DNA from: CF-162 sp040882565
GTDB lineage: Bacteria > Chloroflexota > Dehalococcoidia > SM23-28-2 > RBG-16-64-32
Length of the DNA: 64,000 nt
Assembly (NCBI GenBank): GCA_040882565.1
Contig: JBBEAZ010000011.1
Span: 1 to 64,000, forward strand
Reading direction: 5' to 3'
In this document: piece after piece, positions 7,716 through 14,801 of the stretch
Layout: each line of letters starts with the position of its first letter
Numbering within the stretch: the stretch's first letter is position 1
The notes under the pieces: model-generated
Seen by the model: the letters and a program-made list of their open reading frames with translations, nothing else
Database searches by the model: none
What the model was told of the DNA's origin: nothing
Made by a program: the position numbers and the translations under genes

Positions 7716-8132
7716 GTGGTCGACTTCTATCACCGGGCGTTCGGCTTTGAGGAGATCGCCCGCGAAGGCGGGATGATGGCGTTTCTGCGAGCGCCCGGCG
7801 GCGGGAATCACCATGACCTCGGTGTGATGGAAGTCGGGGCGAACGCCGAGCAGCCGGGGAACCGCGCGGTCGGTCTCTACCATCTCGCCTGGGAAGTGCC
7901 CACGATTGAGGACCTGGCGCAGGCGGCATCTGTGCTGAGCGAGTTCGACGCGCTGACGGGGATGAGCGACCACGGCGCGACGAAGTCGCTGTACGGCCAC
8001 GACCCGGACGGCATCGAGTTTGAGGTGATGTGGCTGGTGCCACGCGACCAGTGGGGCGAGTACGACCAGCGCGCTGTTGTGCTTCCGCTGGATCTGCGGA
8101 AGGAGCTGGAGCGCTTCGGGACGAAGGCATAA
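7716..8132 (+). CDS. VOC/glyoxalase-fold protein, 5'-truncated
   Basis: 138 aa (frame open from 7695) matching the vicinal-oxygen-chelate fold: VDFYHRAFGF (normally residues about 15-25), GLYHLAWEV (metal-ligand His), and YGHDPDGIEFEVMW (C-terminal strand with the Glu ligand). The first beta strand, normally ending xVxDLxRS just before VDFYH and carrying a metal ligand, is absent: an in-frame stop lies at 7692 and the sequence left of the junction is AT-rich and unrelated. I read this as a gene that lost its first 15-20 codons when the lipoprotein segment was joined here. It is probably non-functional. Confidence 0.6.
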   Translation: MVDFYHRAFGFEEIAREGGMMAFLRAPGGGNHHDLGVMEVGANAEQPGNRAVGLYHLAWEVPTIEDLAQAASVLSEFDALTGMSDHGATKSLYGHDPDGIEFEVMWLVPRDQWGEYDQRAVVLPLDLRKELERFGTKA

Positions 8133-8148
8133 TGACGCGCCGCACTTG

Positions 8149-8176
8149 TTGACAGCCCTCGCGACTTTGCTACACT
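8149..8176 (+). promoter_or_regulatory. sigma70-type promoter of the pan transcript
   Basis: TTGACA (8149-8154), 16-nt spacer, TACACT (8171-8176). This is the best promoter match in the window. Transcription from about 8184 would yield a leader of roughly 170 nt before panD. Confidence 0.7.
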
Positions 8177-8183
8177 TATAGCG

Positions 8184-8303
8184 CGCCGATCCGCCCAGGC
8201 GGACGGCTACCAAGCCCCGGCAACGGGGACCAGATACCAGGACCCGCTTGGATCCACCGGACGGACCGAGACGGCACATAGAAGCGCTCAGCGCATCGTA
8301 GTG
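8184..8303 (+). ncRNA. structured leader RNA of panD, candidate pan-motif regulatory RNA
   Basis: The leader folds into several helices: TCCGCC/GGCGGA (8190-8203); a closing stem CCAAG/CTTGG (8210-8214 with 8247-8251) enclosing CCCCG-GCAA-CGGGG, a GNRA-capped hairpin (8215-8228), and an unpaired purine-rich segment ACCAGATACCAGGACC. It ends in an intrinsic terminator. The published pan motif is a cis-regulatory RNA found upstream of panB/panC/panD in Firmicutes, Chloroflexi and deltaproteobacteria. Context fits exactly, but I cannot verify its consensus by eye. Confidence 0.5.
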
Positions 8304-8330
8304 CCCTTTCGGTTGCCGAAAGGGTTTTTT
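8304..8330 (+). terminator. intrinsic terminator (attenuator) upstream of panD
   Basis: CCCTTTCGG-TTG-CCGAAAGGG followed directly by six T residues. It lies after the promoter and before panD, so it can act only on the leader transcript. This is the arrangement of a transcription-attenuating riboswitch or RNA sensor. Confidence 0.8.
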
Positions 8331-8354
8331 CGTGGGCCAGGGAGGACGCGATAG

Positions 8355-8735
8355 ATGCGGACGATGCTGAAGAGCAAAATACACAGGGCGACCGTCACCG
8401 GCGCTGATGTAAACTACGAGGGCTCAATCACCCTCGACCCGCTGCTCATGGAAGCCGCCGACATCGTGCCCCACGAGCAGGTGCACGTCGTCGATGTGAA
8501 CAACGGGGCGCGTCTCGTCACTTACACGATCGAGGGGACGCGCGGCGCCGGCGACGTGGTGCTCAACGGGGCGGCGGCCCGGCTTGTGAACGCGGGCGAC
8601 ATCGTGATTGTCATAAGCTACGAGCAGGTCAGCGATGACGAGCTGACCGGTTACCAGCCAAGGCTCGTCTACGTCGATGCGGGGAACAAGATCGTCCGAA
8701 CGTCTAACGGGGTCCACGAAGCGGTCCCTGCCTAG
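8355..8735 (+). CDS. panD: aspartate 1-decarboxylase proenzyme
   Basis: 126 aa, the usual PanD length. It begins MRTMLKSKIHRATVTGADVNYEGSIT-type sequence: Lys9 and the self-cleavage site in YEGSIT (Gly-Ser, about residues 24-25), which generates the pyruvoyl group on the new N-terminal Ser. Later motifs NGARLVTY, YTIEG and LNGAAARL match the family. It converts L-aspartate to beta-alanine for pantothenate. A GGAGGA site precedes the ATG, and the gene lies immediately behind the attenuator leader. Confidence 0.95.
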   Translation: MRTMLKSKIHRATVTGADVNYEGSITLDPLLMEAADIVPHEQVHVVDVNNGARLVTYTIEGTRGAGDVVLNGAAARLVNAGDIVIVISYEQVSDDELTGYQPRLVYVDAGNKIVRTSNGVHEAVPA

Positions 8736-8744
8736 GGAGGAACC

Positions 8745-9560
8745 ATGCCCAAGAAAGTACTGATCACTGGTTGCTCGGAAGGTGGCATCGGCCACGCCGC
8801 GGCCAGCCAACTAGCGGCGAAGGGGTACGAGGTCTTCGCAACTGTGCGGAAGGCAGCGAAAGCGGGCGACCTGGCGTCAAAGCCCAACGTCACTGTCCTC
8901 GAACTTGACGTGCGTGACGACGCCTCGGTAGCGGCGGCGCTGGCGAAGGTCGGGGATGTCGATGTGCTGGTGAACAACGCCGGTTTCGAGGTCTGGGGAC
9001 CGCTGGAAGAGATGACAGTGGACGATATCAAGGACCAGTTCGAGACGAACGTCTACGGGCCGTTCCGGCTGATCACGGCGGTTCTACCCGTCATGCGTAA
9101 CCGTGGCGAGGGCGTCATCGTCAACGTCTCCTCGGTTGCGGGCAAGGTCGGGGCACCGCTCAACGGTCTCTACTCCGCGTCGAAGTACGCGCTGGAGGCA
9201 CTGAGCGAAACGATCCACTATGAGTGTGGCCATTTCGGCATCCGCGTGCACATCATCGAGCCGGGCGGTGTCGAGACTCCGTTTGGCGACAACCGTCGCC
9301 TCGTCGGCGCGGCCGCCGGTCACGAATCCCCGTACACAGATCTCGTCACGCAGTGGGCGACTGTCGGCGAGCGCCTGAACCCCGGCGGCGGCGCGAAGCC
9401 CGAGTCCGTGGCCGAGATCATCGTCGACGCCGTGGAAAATGGTGGGAAGCTGCGCTATCCCGCGACGCCGGACGCGAACTTCGTCTTCACCGCGCGCAAG
9501 GCGATGGACGACGAGCAGTTCGAAGCGGCCATGAGGCAGCAACTGGGACTCACCTGGTAG
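8745..9560 (+). CDS. short-chain dehydrogenase/reductase in the pan cluster
   Basis: A 271-aa classical SDR: the cofactor loop TGCSEGGIG (residues 8-16), NNAG (about 77), the catalytic Ser in VNVSSVAG (about 127) and YSASK (Tyr/Lys about 143-147), then EPGGVETPF. It starts 9 nt after panD with an AGGAGG site, and panB follows 54 nt later. Residues resemble the 17-beta-HSD/retinol-type SDRs. No panE/ilvC-type ketopantoate reductase is visible between these genes, so a supporting redox role in pantothenate synthesis is possible but is inference from position only. Confidence 0.8.
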   Translation: MPKKVLITGCSEGGIGHAAASQLAAKGYEVFATVRKAAKAGDLASKPNVTVLELDVRDDASVAAALAKVGDVDVLVNNAGFEVWGPLEEMTVDDIKDQFETNVYGPFRLITAVLPVMRNRGEGVIVNVSSVAGKVGAPLNGLYSASKYALEALSETIHYECGHFGIRVHIIEPGGVETPFGDNRRLVGAAAGHESPYTDLVTQWATVGERLNPGGGAKPESVAEIIVDAVENGGKLRYPATPDANFVFTARKAMDDEQFEAAMRQQLGLTW

Positions 9561-9614
9561 ATCGATCCAGTCATAGGGAGCGACCCAGACGGGCGCTCAC
9601 CGGAGGTGACATAA

Positions 9615-10463
9615 ATGGAGAAGCGATTCGCGATAACGGACCTGAAGGCGATGAAGAGTCGCGGCGAGAAGATCGTGATGATCACCGCCTACGACTACTC
9701 GTCGGCGCGGCTGGTAGAGGAGGCGGGCATCCCGCTGATTCTCGTCGGCGATAGCCTCGGGAATGTGGTGCTCGGGTATGACTCGACGATCCCGGTGACG
9801 ATGGACGAGATCGTGCACCACGTGAAGCCGGTGGTGCGCGGCACGCGCGTGACGCATGTGGTGGCCGACATGCCGTTTGGGAGCTACCAGGCTGGCAAGG
9901 AGGAGGCGCTGCACAACGCCGCGCGGTTGCTCAAGGAGGGCGGCGCGCAGTCTGTGAAGCTGGAGGGCGGCGCGCACGTCGCTGAGACTGTGCGCTTCAT
10001 GGTGCAGGCGGGGATCCCGGTGATGGGGCACCTCGGCCTGACGCCGCAGTCAATCAACCAGCTCGGCGGCTACAAGGTGCAGGGCAAGACGCCTGCCGCG
10101 GCCGTCAAGTTGCTGGACGACGCGATGAGGCTGCAGGAAGCCGGTGCCTACGCGATCGTGCTGGAGACGGTGCCGGTCCACGTCGCCGAAATCATCACGA
10201 AGAAGCTCGACATCCCGACCATCGGTATAGGCGCGGGCTGGGAATGCGACGGCCAGGTGCAGGTCTGGCACGACCTGCTGGGGCTGTTCTCGGACTTCGT
10301 GCCGAAGCACGCGAAGCGCTACGCGACCCTCGGGGAGGAGATCGTCGGCGCGCTCCGGAGCTACGCGGGCGAGGTGCGCGACGGACAATTCCCGACGGAG
10401 AACGAATCGTTCATCAAGAAGCCGGCCGCGATGCCTGCCGTCGATGCAGCGCCTGCGCGCTAA
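9615..10463 (+). CDS. panB: 3-methyl-2-oxobutanoate hydroxymethyltransferase
   Basis: 282 aa, near the usual PanB size. It shows MITAYDYSSARL, the metal-binding VGDSLGNVVLGYDSTIPVT region (residues about 43-61), VADMPFGSY, VKLEGG, MGHLGLTPQ, and the C-terminal TIGIGAGWECDGQVQVWHDLLG. All are PanB signatures. It adds a hydroxymethyl group from methylene-THF to ketoisovalerate, giving ketopantoate. A short Ala/Pro tail is dispensable-looking. A terminator-like hairpin follows. Confidence 0.95.
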   Translation: MEKRFAITDLKAMKSRGEKIVMITAYDYSSARLVEEAGIPLILVGDSLGNVVLGYDSTIPVTMDEIVHHVKPVVRGTRVTHVVADMPFGSYQAGKEEALHNAARLLKEGGAQSVKLEGGAHVAETVRFMVQAGIPVMGHLGLTPQSINQLGGYKVQGKTPAAAVKLLDDAMRLQEAGAYAIVLETVPVHVAEIITKKLDIPTIGIGAGWECDGQVQVWHDLLGLFSDFVPKHAKRYATLGEEIVGALRSYAGEVRDGQFPTENESFIKKPAAMPAVDAAPAR

Positions 10464-10492
10464 TACCGCCATCACCCCAATCCCTTTGGCTT

Positions 10493-10523
10493 GCGGCTCC
10501 GCCACCCCCTCAGGTGGAGCCGC
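10493..10523 (+). terminator. hairpin downstream of panB
   Basis: GCGGCTCC-gc-CACC pairs with GGTGGAGCCGC across a short loop, followed by GATTTCT. It is a strong stem with a weak T tract, placed between panB and the dockerin-like gene; a probable terminator for the panD-SDR-panB transcript. Confidence 0.5.
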
Positions 10524-10588
10524 GATTTCTCTGACAACTGATTAAGCCATGCAATAATGCAGGCCACCAACTGAGGAGGGGTGCGCCC

Positions 10589-11380
10589 ATGCGTGTATTC
10601 AGTCATTTCGGATTTGCCGCGTTCCTTATTGTCTTCGGGATAATGGTCGGTACGTTTGTGTCGGCCTCGGCGTCATCGAGCGATCCTCGCAAGGGGGATA
10701 TGAACTGCGACGAGTCTGTTAATCCGGTCGACAGCTTGCTGATCTTGCGTCACGATGGCGGCCTAAACGTCAATTTGCCGGCAGGCTGCGCCATCATTGG
10801 TAGTCTGCTGGACGGCTCGGTCCCGACTGGGTCGCCGACTCCGATTTCAACACCTCAGCCTACGGCGGCACCGACCCCGACGCCAGTTTCGGGTGTGACA
10901 TTCAGTGACGGAACATGGCTTGTGACCGAAGATATCCCGGCTGGCTTGTGGCGAAACAGCGACTCCTCTGACTTCTGCTATTGGGCGCGTCTCAGTGGGC
11001 TCGGTGGTGAACTCGCAGACATCATCGCCAACGACTTTTCCAGCATTATCCAAACGGTCGAGATCAAATCCTCGGATACGGCATTTGAGGCTGACCGATG
11101 TGGCACGTGGAGTCAGACCCTACAACCACCAAGCTCGGGGCCAACCCAGCCGTTTGGTAAAGGGACATGGCTCGTTGGGGAGGAGATTGCGCCTGGCACC
11201 TGGCGCAACAGTGATTCTTCTGACGATTGTTACTGGGAGCGACTCAGCGCCTTTACTGGGAAGCTGGCAGACATCATCGCCAATGAATTCGATGACACGA
11301 TCCAGACGGTCGAGATCAAATCAACCGACGTGGGGTTCAGTTCTAATCGGTGCGGGACATGGACACGCATCGGTAATTAA
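10589..11380 (+). CDS. secreted protein with dockerin-like segment and two repeated domains
   Basis: A 263-aa exported protein. A signal peptide occupies residues 1-28. Residues about 34-70 read KGDMNCDESVNPVDSLLILRH, a dockerin-type/EF-hand-like calcium motif, followed by a Pro/Thr linker. Two near-identical repeats of about 65 residues follow (approx 108-175 and 188-260). Each begins GTWL, contains WRNSDSSDxCYW, then LADIIANxF and IQTVEIKSxD, and ends RCGTW, with paired Cys that probably form a disulfide. Similar repeats are seen in extracellular proteins of Gram-positive-like bacteria; function is not known. It separates panB from panC and has no evident link to pantothenate. Confidence 0.7.
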   Translation: MRVFSHFGFAAFLIVFGIMVGTFVSASASSSDPRKGDMNCDESVNPVDSLLILRHDGGLNVNLPAGCAIIGSLLDGSVPTGSPTPISTPQPTAAPTPTPVSGVTFSDGTWLVTEDIPAGLWRNSDSSDFCYWARLSGLGGELADIIANDFSSIIQTVEIKSSDTAFEADRCGTWSQTLQPPSSGPTQPFGKGTWLVGEEIAPGTWRNSDSSDDCYWERLSAFTGKLADIIANEFDDTIQTVEIKSTDVGFSSNRCGTWTRIGN

Positions 11381-11410
11381 CCGACACCTGAGGGAAAACC
11401 ACACACGCCG

Positions 11411-11422
11411 TAGACTGAACCC
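11411..11422 (+). promoter_or_regulatory. -10 box placed for a leaderless panC transcript
   Basis: TAGACT (11411-11416) lies 6 nt before the panC ATG, and no Shine-Dalgarno sequence is present. Transcription would start at or next to the A of ATG. Confidence 0.45.
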
Positions 11423-12262
11423 ATGCGTGTGATCACCACGGTGGCCGAGATGACTGCCGCTCGTGACGCGGCGACCGGGTCTGTCGGGCTGGTGCCCACG
11501 ATGGGATACTTGCACGAGGGACATCTTTCGCTGGTGCGGCAGACGCGCGCGGACAATGATCTGGTCGTCGTTAGCATCTTCGTAAACCCGACGCAGTTTG
11601 GGCCGGGAGAGGATTTCGAGCGGTACCCGCGTGACGAGGAGCGCGACCTGGCGCTGTTGCGCGCGGAGAACGTCGACGTCGTGTTTTTGCCGTCCATCGA
11701 CGAGATGTATCCGCCTGGCTTCGATGAGTGGGTGGAATTGCATGGGCCCGTCGCCGAGCGCCTGGAGGCCGAGCACCGACCGGGGCACTTTCGTGGTGTC
11801 ACGACGATCGTTGCCCGCCTCTTTCGCATCGTCCGGCCGCATCGTGCCTATTTCGGGCAGAAGGACGCCCAGCAGTTGCGCGTCATCCGCCGGATGACCG
11901 CCGAGCTCGCTCTGCCGGTCGAGGTGGTTGGCATGCCGATTGTCCGGGAGCGGGACGGTCTGGCGATGTCCAGCCGGAATGTGTACCTGTCTCCCGTCGA
12001 ACGGTCACATGCGCTCGTGCTGTCCCATGCTTTGCGCGAGGCGGAGTCGGCGGTCCGGGAAGGCGAGCGAAACGCGAACGCGATCCGCGAGCGCGTTCGC
12101 TCGATGATCGCGTCGGAGATCGGGGTGGAGCTTGACTACGTGAGTGTGGTAGATGATGAGACGCTGGTGGAAGTCGAGGTGATCGATCGGCCGGCGTTGC
12201 TGTTGGTGGCGGCGAGCGTGGGGAAGACGCGGCTGATCGACAACGTGACGTTGGCGTCGTAG
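11423..12262 (+). CDS. panC: pantothenate synthetase
   Basis: 279 aa with the full set of PanC motifs: VPTMGYLHEGHLSLV (the HxGH-like nucleotide-binding site, about residues 25-39), VVSIFVNPTQFGPGEDFERYPR, GHFRGVTTIV, YFGQKDAQQLRVI (KDxQQ motif, about 145) and LAMSSRNVYLS (KMSKS-equivalent, about 180). It condenses pantoate and beta-alanine with ATP. Together with panD and panB it covers beta-alanine supply, ketopantoate synthesis and the final ligation. It has its own -10 element and is not obviously cotranscribed with panB. Confidence 0.95.
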   Translation: MRVITTVAEMTAARDAATGSVGLVPTMGYLHEGHLSLVRQTRADNDLVVVSIFVNPTQFGPGEDFERYPRDEERDLALLRAENVDVVFLPSIDEMYPPGFDEWVELHGPVAERLEAEHRPGHFRGVTTIVARLFRIVRPHRAYFGQKDAQQLRVIRRMTAELALPVEVVGMPIVRERDGLAMSSRNVYLSPVERSHALVLSHALREAESAVREGERNANAIRERVRSMIASEIGVELDYVSVVDDETLVEVEVIDRPALLLVAASVGKTRLIDNVTLAS

Positions 12263-12316
12263 CGCCATGCGCGCCTGGTCAAGGCTGGGGCATTGACCCA
12301 ACGTAGATGGAGGCGT

Positions 12317-12805
12317 CTACGCGACGTTGACGACGTATTCGGGTGCGTCGGGGATTTTGCGCAGGGCGCGGCGGAGGAACTCCGGCTGCAGGTTGGAGCG
12401 GCCGAGGTCGTCTACGGGCCACCAGCGGAAGGTCAGGTCGGTGCCGTCTTCTTCTTTTCCGGTCCACTCGGAGCGGTAGGCGTTGGCGGCGGACACCGGG
12501 TCGAAGCGGACGAGGAAGTACAGGCCGATCTCGTGGATACGGGCGCCGCGATCGTTGTAGAAGTTCTCGACTACCCAGAGCAGGCGGCCGATGTCGGCAT
12601 CAAAGGTCGTTTCTTCACGTATCTCGCGGCGGAGGCCGTCCATGGCTGTCTCGCCCATCTCCATGCGGCCGCCCGGAAGGCACCAGAAATTGGCGTCACC
12701 GATGCGTTGCAGCAGGACGAGGTCGCCGTTGAGGGCGACCGCAGCCGTCCGGTAAAGGAACTGGCGGCTCTCGTCGCCGAATTGGAGGGTCATGTTCTCT
12801 GTCAT
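12317..12805 (-). CDS. NUDIX hydrolase
   Basis: About 162 aa from the ATG at 12805; longer in-frame starts exist and none has a clear ribosome-binding site. The NUDIX box is intact: GRMEMGETAMDGLRREIREET (given here as G-x5-E-x7-REIREE) at about residues 39-59, with the two Glu that hold Mg2+. The surrounding pattern (FWCLPGG upstream, ENFYNDRG and EIGLYFLVRF downstream) fits ADP-ribose or nucleotide pyrophosphatases with broad specificity. Substrate unknown. It converges with panC. Confidence 0.85.
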   Translation of the reverse strand: MTENMTLQFGDESRQFLYRTAAVALNGDLVLLQRIGDANFWCLPGGRMEMGETAMDGLRREIREETTFDADIGRLLWVVENFYNDRGARIHEIGLYFLVRFDPVSAANAYRSEWTGKEEDGTDLTFRWWPVDDLGRSNLQPEFLRRALRKIPDAPEYVVNVA

Positions 12806-12917
12806 CGCTATCACGTGGGATATTACCGGCATCTTACATCTTGAGTCAGCGGGCGTCCGGGGAGCGCCGCCCGAGCCTTGACCGCGTCCCGCCGTCGCGC
12901 GGTACAATTCCGGGCGT

Positions 12918-13670
12918 ATGGGTGGACATTCTCACTGGTCAACGATCAAGCGCCAGAAGGGCGCGTCAGACGCCAAGCGCGGCCAGCTCTTCACCCGTCT
13001 TTCGCGGGAAATCACGGTGGCCGCGCGGGAGGGCGGGGGTGACCCGACGATGAACCCGCGCCTTCGCCTGGCCATCGACAAGGCGAAGGAAGGCAACATG
13101 CCGGCCGACACGATTAAGCGCGCCGTCGACCGCGGCGCCGGTGGCGGCGATGTGGCCAACCTTCAGGAGATCACGTTCGAGGGGTATGGGCCCGGTGGCG
13201 TGGGCATTCTCGTCGAAGTCGTCACGGATAACCGGAACCGTAGCGTCTCTGATCTGCGGACGGCGCTTTCGCGCGGTGGCGGCAATCTCGGCGAGTCCGG
13301 TTCTGTCGCCTGGCAGTTCGAGTCCAAGGGTCTGATCACGATCGAGGCGAACGGGGCGGACCCGGAGGAGCTTGCGCTTGTGGCGATCGACGCCGGCGCG
13401 GACGACGTGCAAGTAGACGGCTCGATCATCGAAGTCCACACTGCCCCGGCGGACCTCGACAAAGTGCGACGCCACCTCGCGGCCGGTGGCTATAAGATCG
13501 CGAACGCCGAGCTGTCGATGCTGCCGAAGAATATGGTGCCGCTCGATGAGGGGGCGGCGAAGCAGGCCTTGCGCTTGCTGGACACGATCGAGGACCTGGA
13601 CGATGTTCAAAAGGTCTACTCCAACGCCGACTTCCCTGAGGCCGCGCTCATGGAGTACGCCTCCGCCTGA
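12918..13670 (+). CDS. yebC: YebC/PmpR-family protein
   Basis: A 250-aa protein with the invariant N-terminus MGGHSHWSTIKRQKGASDAKR, then FTRLSREITVAAREGG, GNMPADTIKRAVDRG, FEGYGPGGVGILVEVVTDNRNR and GGNLGESGSVAWQF. This is the complete three-domain YebC fold. Family members act as DNA-binding regulators or, as shown more recently for some, help ribosomes through proline stretches. It is next to ruvC and ruvA, the classical yebC-ruvC-ruvA order. A TACAAT box ends 9 nt before the ATG, so the leader is nearly absent. Confidence 0.95.
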   Translation: MGGHSHWSTIKRQKGASDAKRGQLFTRLSREITVAAREGGGDPTMNPRLRLAIDKAKEGNMPADTIKRAVDRGAGGGDVANLQEITFEGYGPGGVGILVEVVTDNRNRSVSDLRTALSRGGGNLGESGSVAWQFESKGLITIEANGADPEELALVAIDAGADDVQVDGSIIEVHTAPADLDKVRRHLAAGGYKIANAELSMLPKNMVPLDEGAAKQALRLLDTIEDLDDVQKVYSNADFPEAALMEYASA

Positions 13671-13682
13671 GGGCGGACGCCC

Positions 13683-14207
13683 GTGGGGTCCTCGGGTCCA
13701 GTAACGATCCTCGGCATCGACCCCGGCCTGATTGTCACCGGCTACGGTGTCATCGTCGCTGACGGCTCGGCGCAAAGCTGCGTTGAATTCGGCGTGATCC
13801 GGCCTCCCGCTGCTGCCCCGTTGCCCGAGCGTCTCCTACGCATCCACGAAGGTATTCTCGCGGTTATTGATGAGCATAAGCCGCTGGAGATCGCGATCGA
13901 AGACTTCATCGTCGGACACACACGCGCGGCGGTCGCGATTGGTGAGGCGCGCGCGGCGGCCGCTCTTGCGGCTGCGCGATCGGCGGTGCCGGTGTGGTTC
14001 TACAAGCCGGCGGAGGTCAAGCAGTTCGTCACGTCGTACGGGCGCGGATCGAAGGACCAGGTGGCGTTGATGATGCAGGCGCTGCTGGGCTTGGGCGAGC
14101 CGCCGACACCGGCGGATTCGGCCGACGCGCTCGCCGTCGCGGTGTGCCACGCGCTGAAACGCGGAGCAGACGCCATGCTCGCCGCGGCTGGTCAGCCGAG
14201 ACCATGA
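13683..14207 (+). CDS. ruvC: crossover junction endodeoxyribonuclease RuvC
   Basis: 174 aa, typical RuvC size. GTG start 12 nt after yebC. Catalytic acids are in place: GIDPGLIVTGYG (Asp about 13), AIEDFIVG (Glu about 73), and DSADALAVAVCHA (Asp pair about 146-149). RuvC resolves Holliday junctions with RuvAB. Its stop codon overlaps the ruvA start (ATGA), giving translational coupling. Confidence 0.95.
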   Translation: MGSSGPVTILGIDPGLIVTGYGVIVADGSAQSCVEFGVIRPPAAAPLPERLLRIHEGILAVIDEHKPLEIAIEDFIVGHTRAAVAIGEARAAAALAAARSAVPVWFYKPAEVKQFVTSYGRGSKDQVALMMQALLGLGEPPTPADSADALAVAVCHALKRGADAMLAAAGQPRP

Positions 14208-14791
14208 TCGCTCGCATATCCGGGAAGGTCGTCGACCGCGGGGCCGATCACCTGGTCGTGGATGTCCACGGCGTTGGTTACTTGGTGCACGCGCCGGTCG
14301 GCGTGATCAGCAAGACGAACGTCGGTGATGACACGACGCTGCACACGCACATGGTCGTGCGCGAAGACTCGATGACGCTGTACGGCTTCCTCGAAGCGCA
14401 TGAGCAGCGTCTCTTTCAGACGCTGACCTCGGTTTCTGGCGTTGGCCCGAAGGTTGGGCTTGCGCTGCTGTCGATCATGGATGCGGACGAGCTTTCGTTC
14501 GCGATTGCCTCCGGGAATGCGGCTTCGCTGGCGCGGGCGTCGGGCGTTGGGCAGAAGCTGGCAGCGCGCGTGGTGGTGGAGCTGCGCGACAAGATGACGT
14601 CTGCCCCTTCGCCGATAGGCGTACCAGGGGTCGATTCGGAGGAAGTCGTTGCGGCGCTGATGTCGCTCGGTTACTCGCAGGCTGAGGCTGTGGACGCCGT
14701 CGCTCGAGTCGAGCTTCCCGAAGACGCGCCGATCGAGGAGCGGGTGCGGCTGGCGCTCGGTCACTTCTCGAAGGCGCGCCTGGGCGACTGA
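14204..14791 (+). CDS. ruvA: Holliday junction branch-migration protein RuvA
   Basis: 195 aa from ATG 14204, which overlaps the ruvC stop. It begins MIARISGKVVDRGADHLVVDVHGVGYLVH (OB-fold domain I), has the two HhH motifs TLTSVSGVGPKVGLALL and ASGVGQKLAARVVVEL (domain II, about 70-130), and the flexible linker plus C-terminal UBA-like domain III (EVVAALMSLGYSQAEA) that contacts RuvB. No ruvB is present in the window downstream. Confidence 0.95.
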   Translation: MIARISGKVVDRGADHLVVDVHGVGYLVHAPVGVISKTNVGDDTTLHTHMVVREDSMTLYGFLEAHEQRLFQTLTSVSGVGPKVGLALLSIMDADELSFAIASGNAASLARASGVGQKLAARVVVELRDKMTSAPSPIGVPGVDSEEVVAALMSLGYSQAEAVDAVARVELPEDAPIEERVRLALGHFSKARLGD

Positions 14792-14801
14792 CGTCCGGGT
14801 A

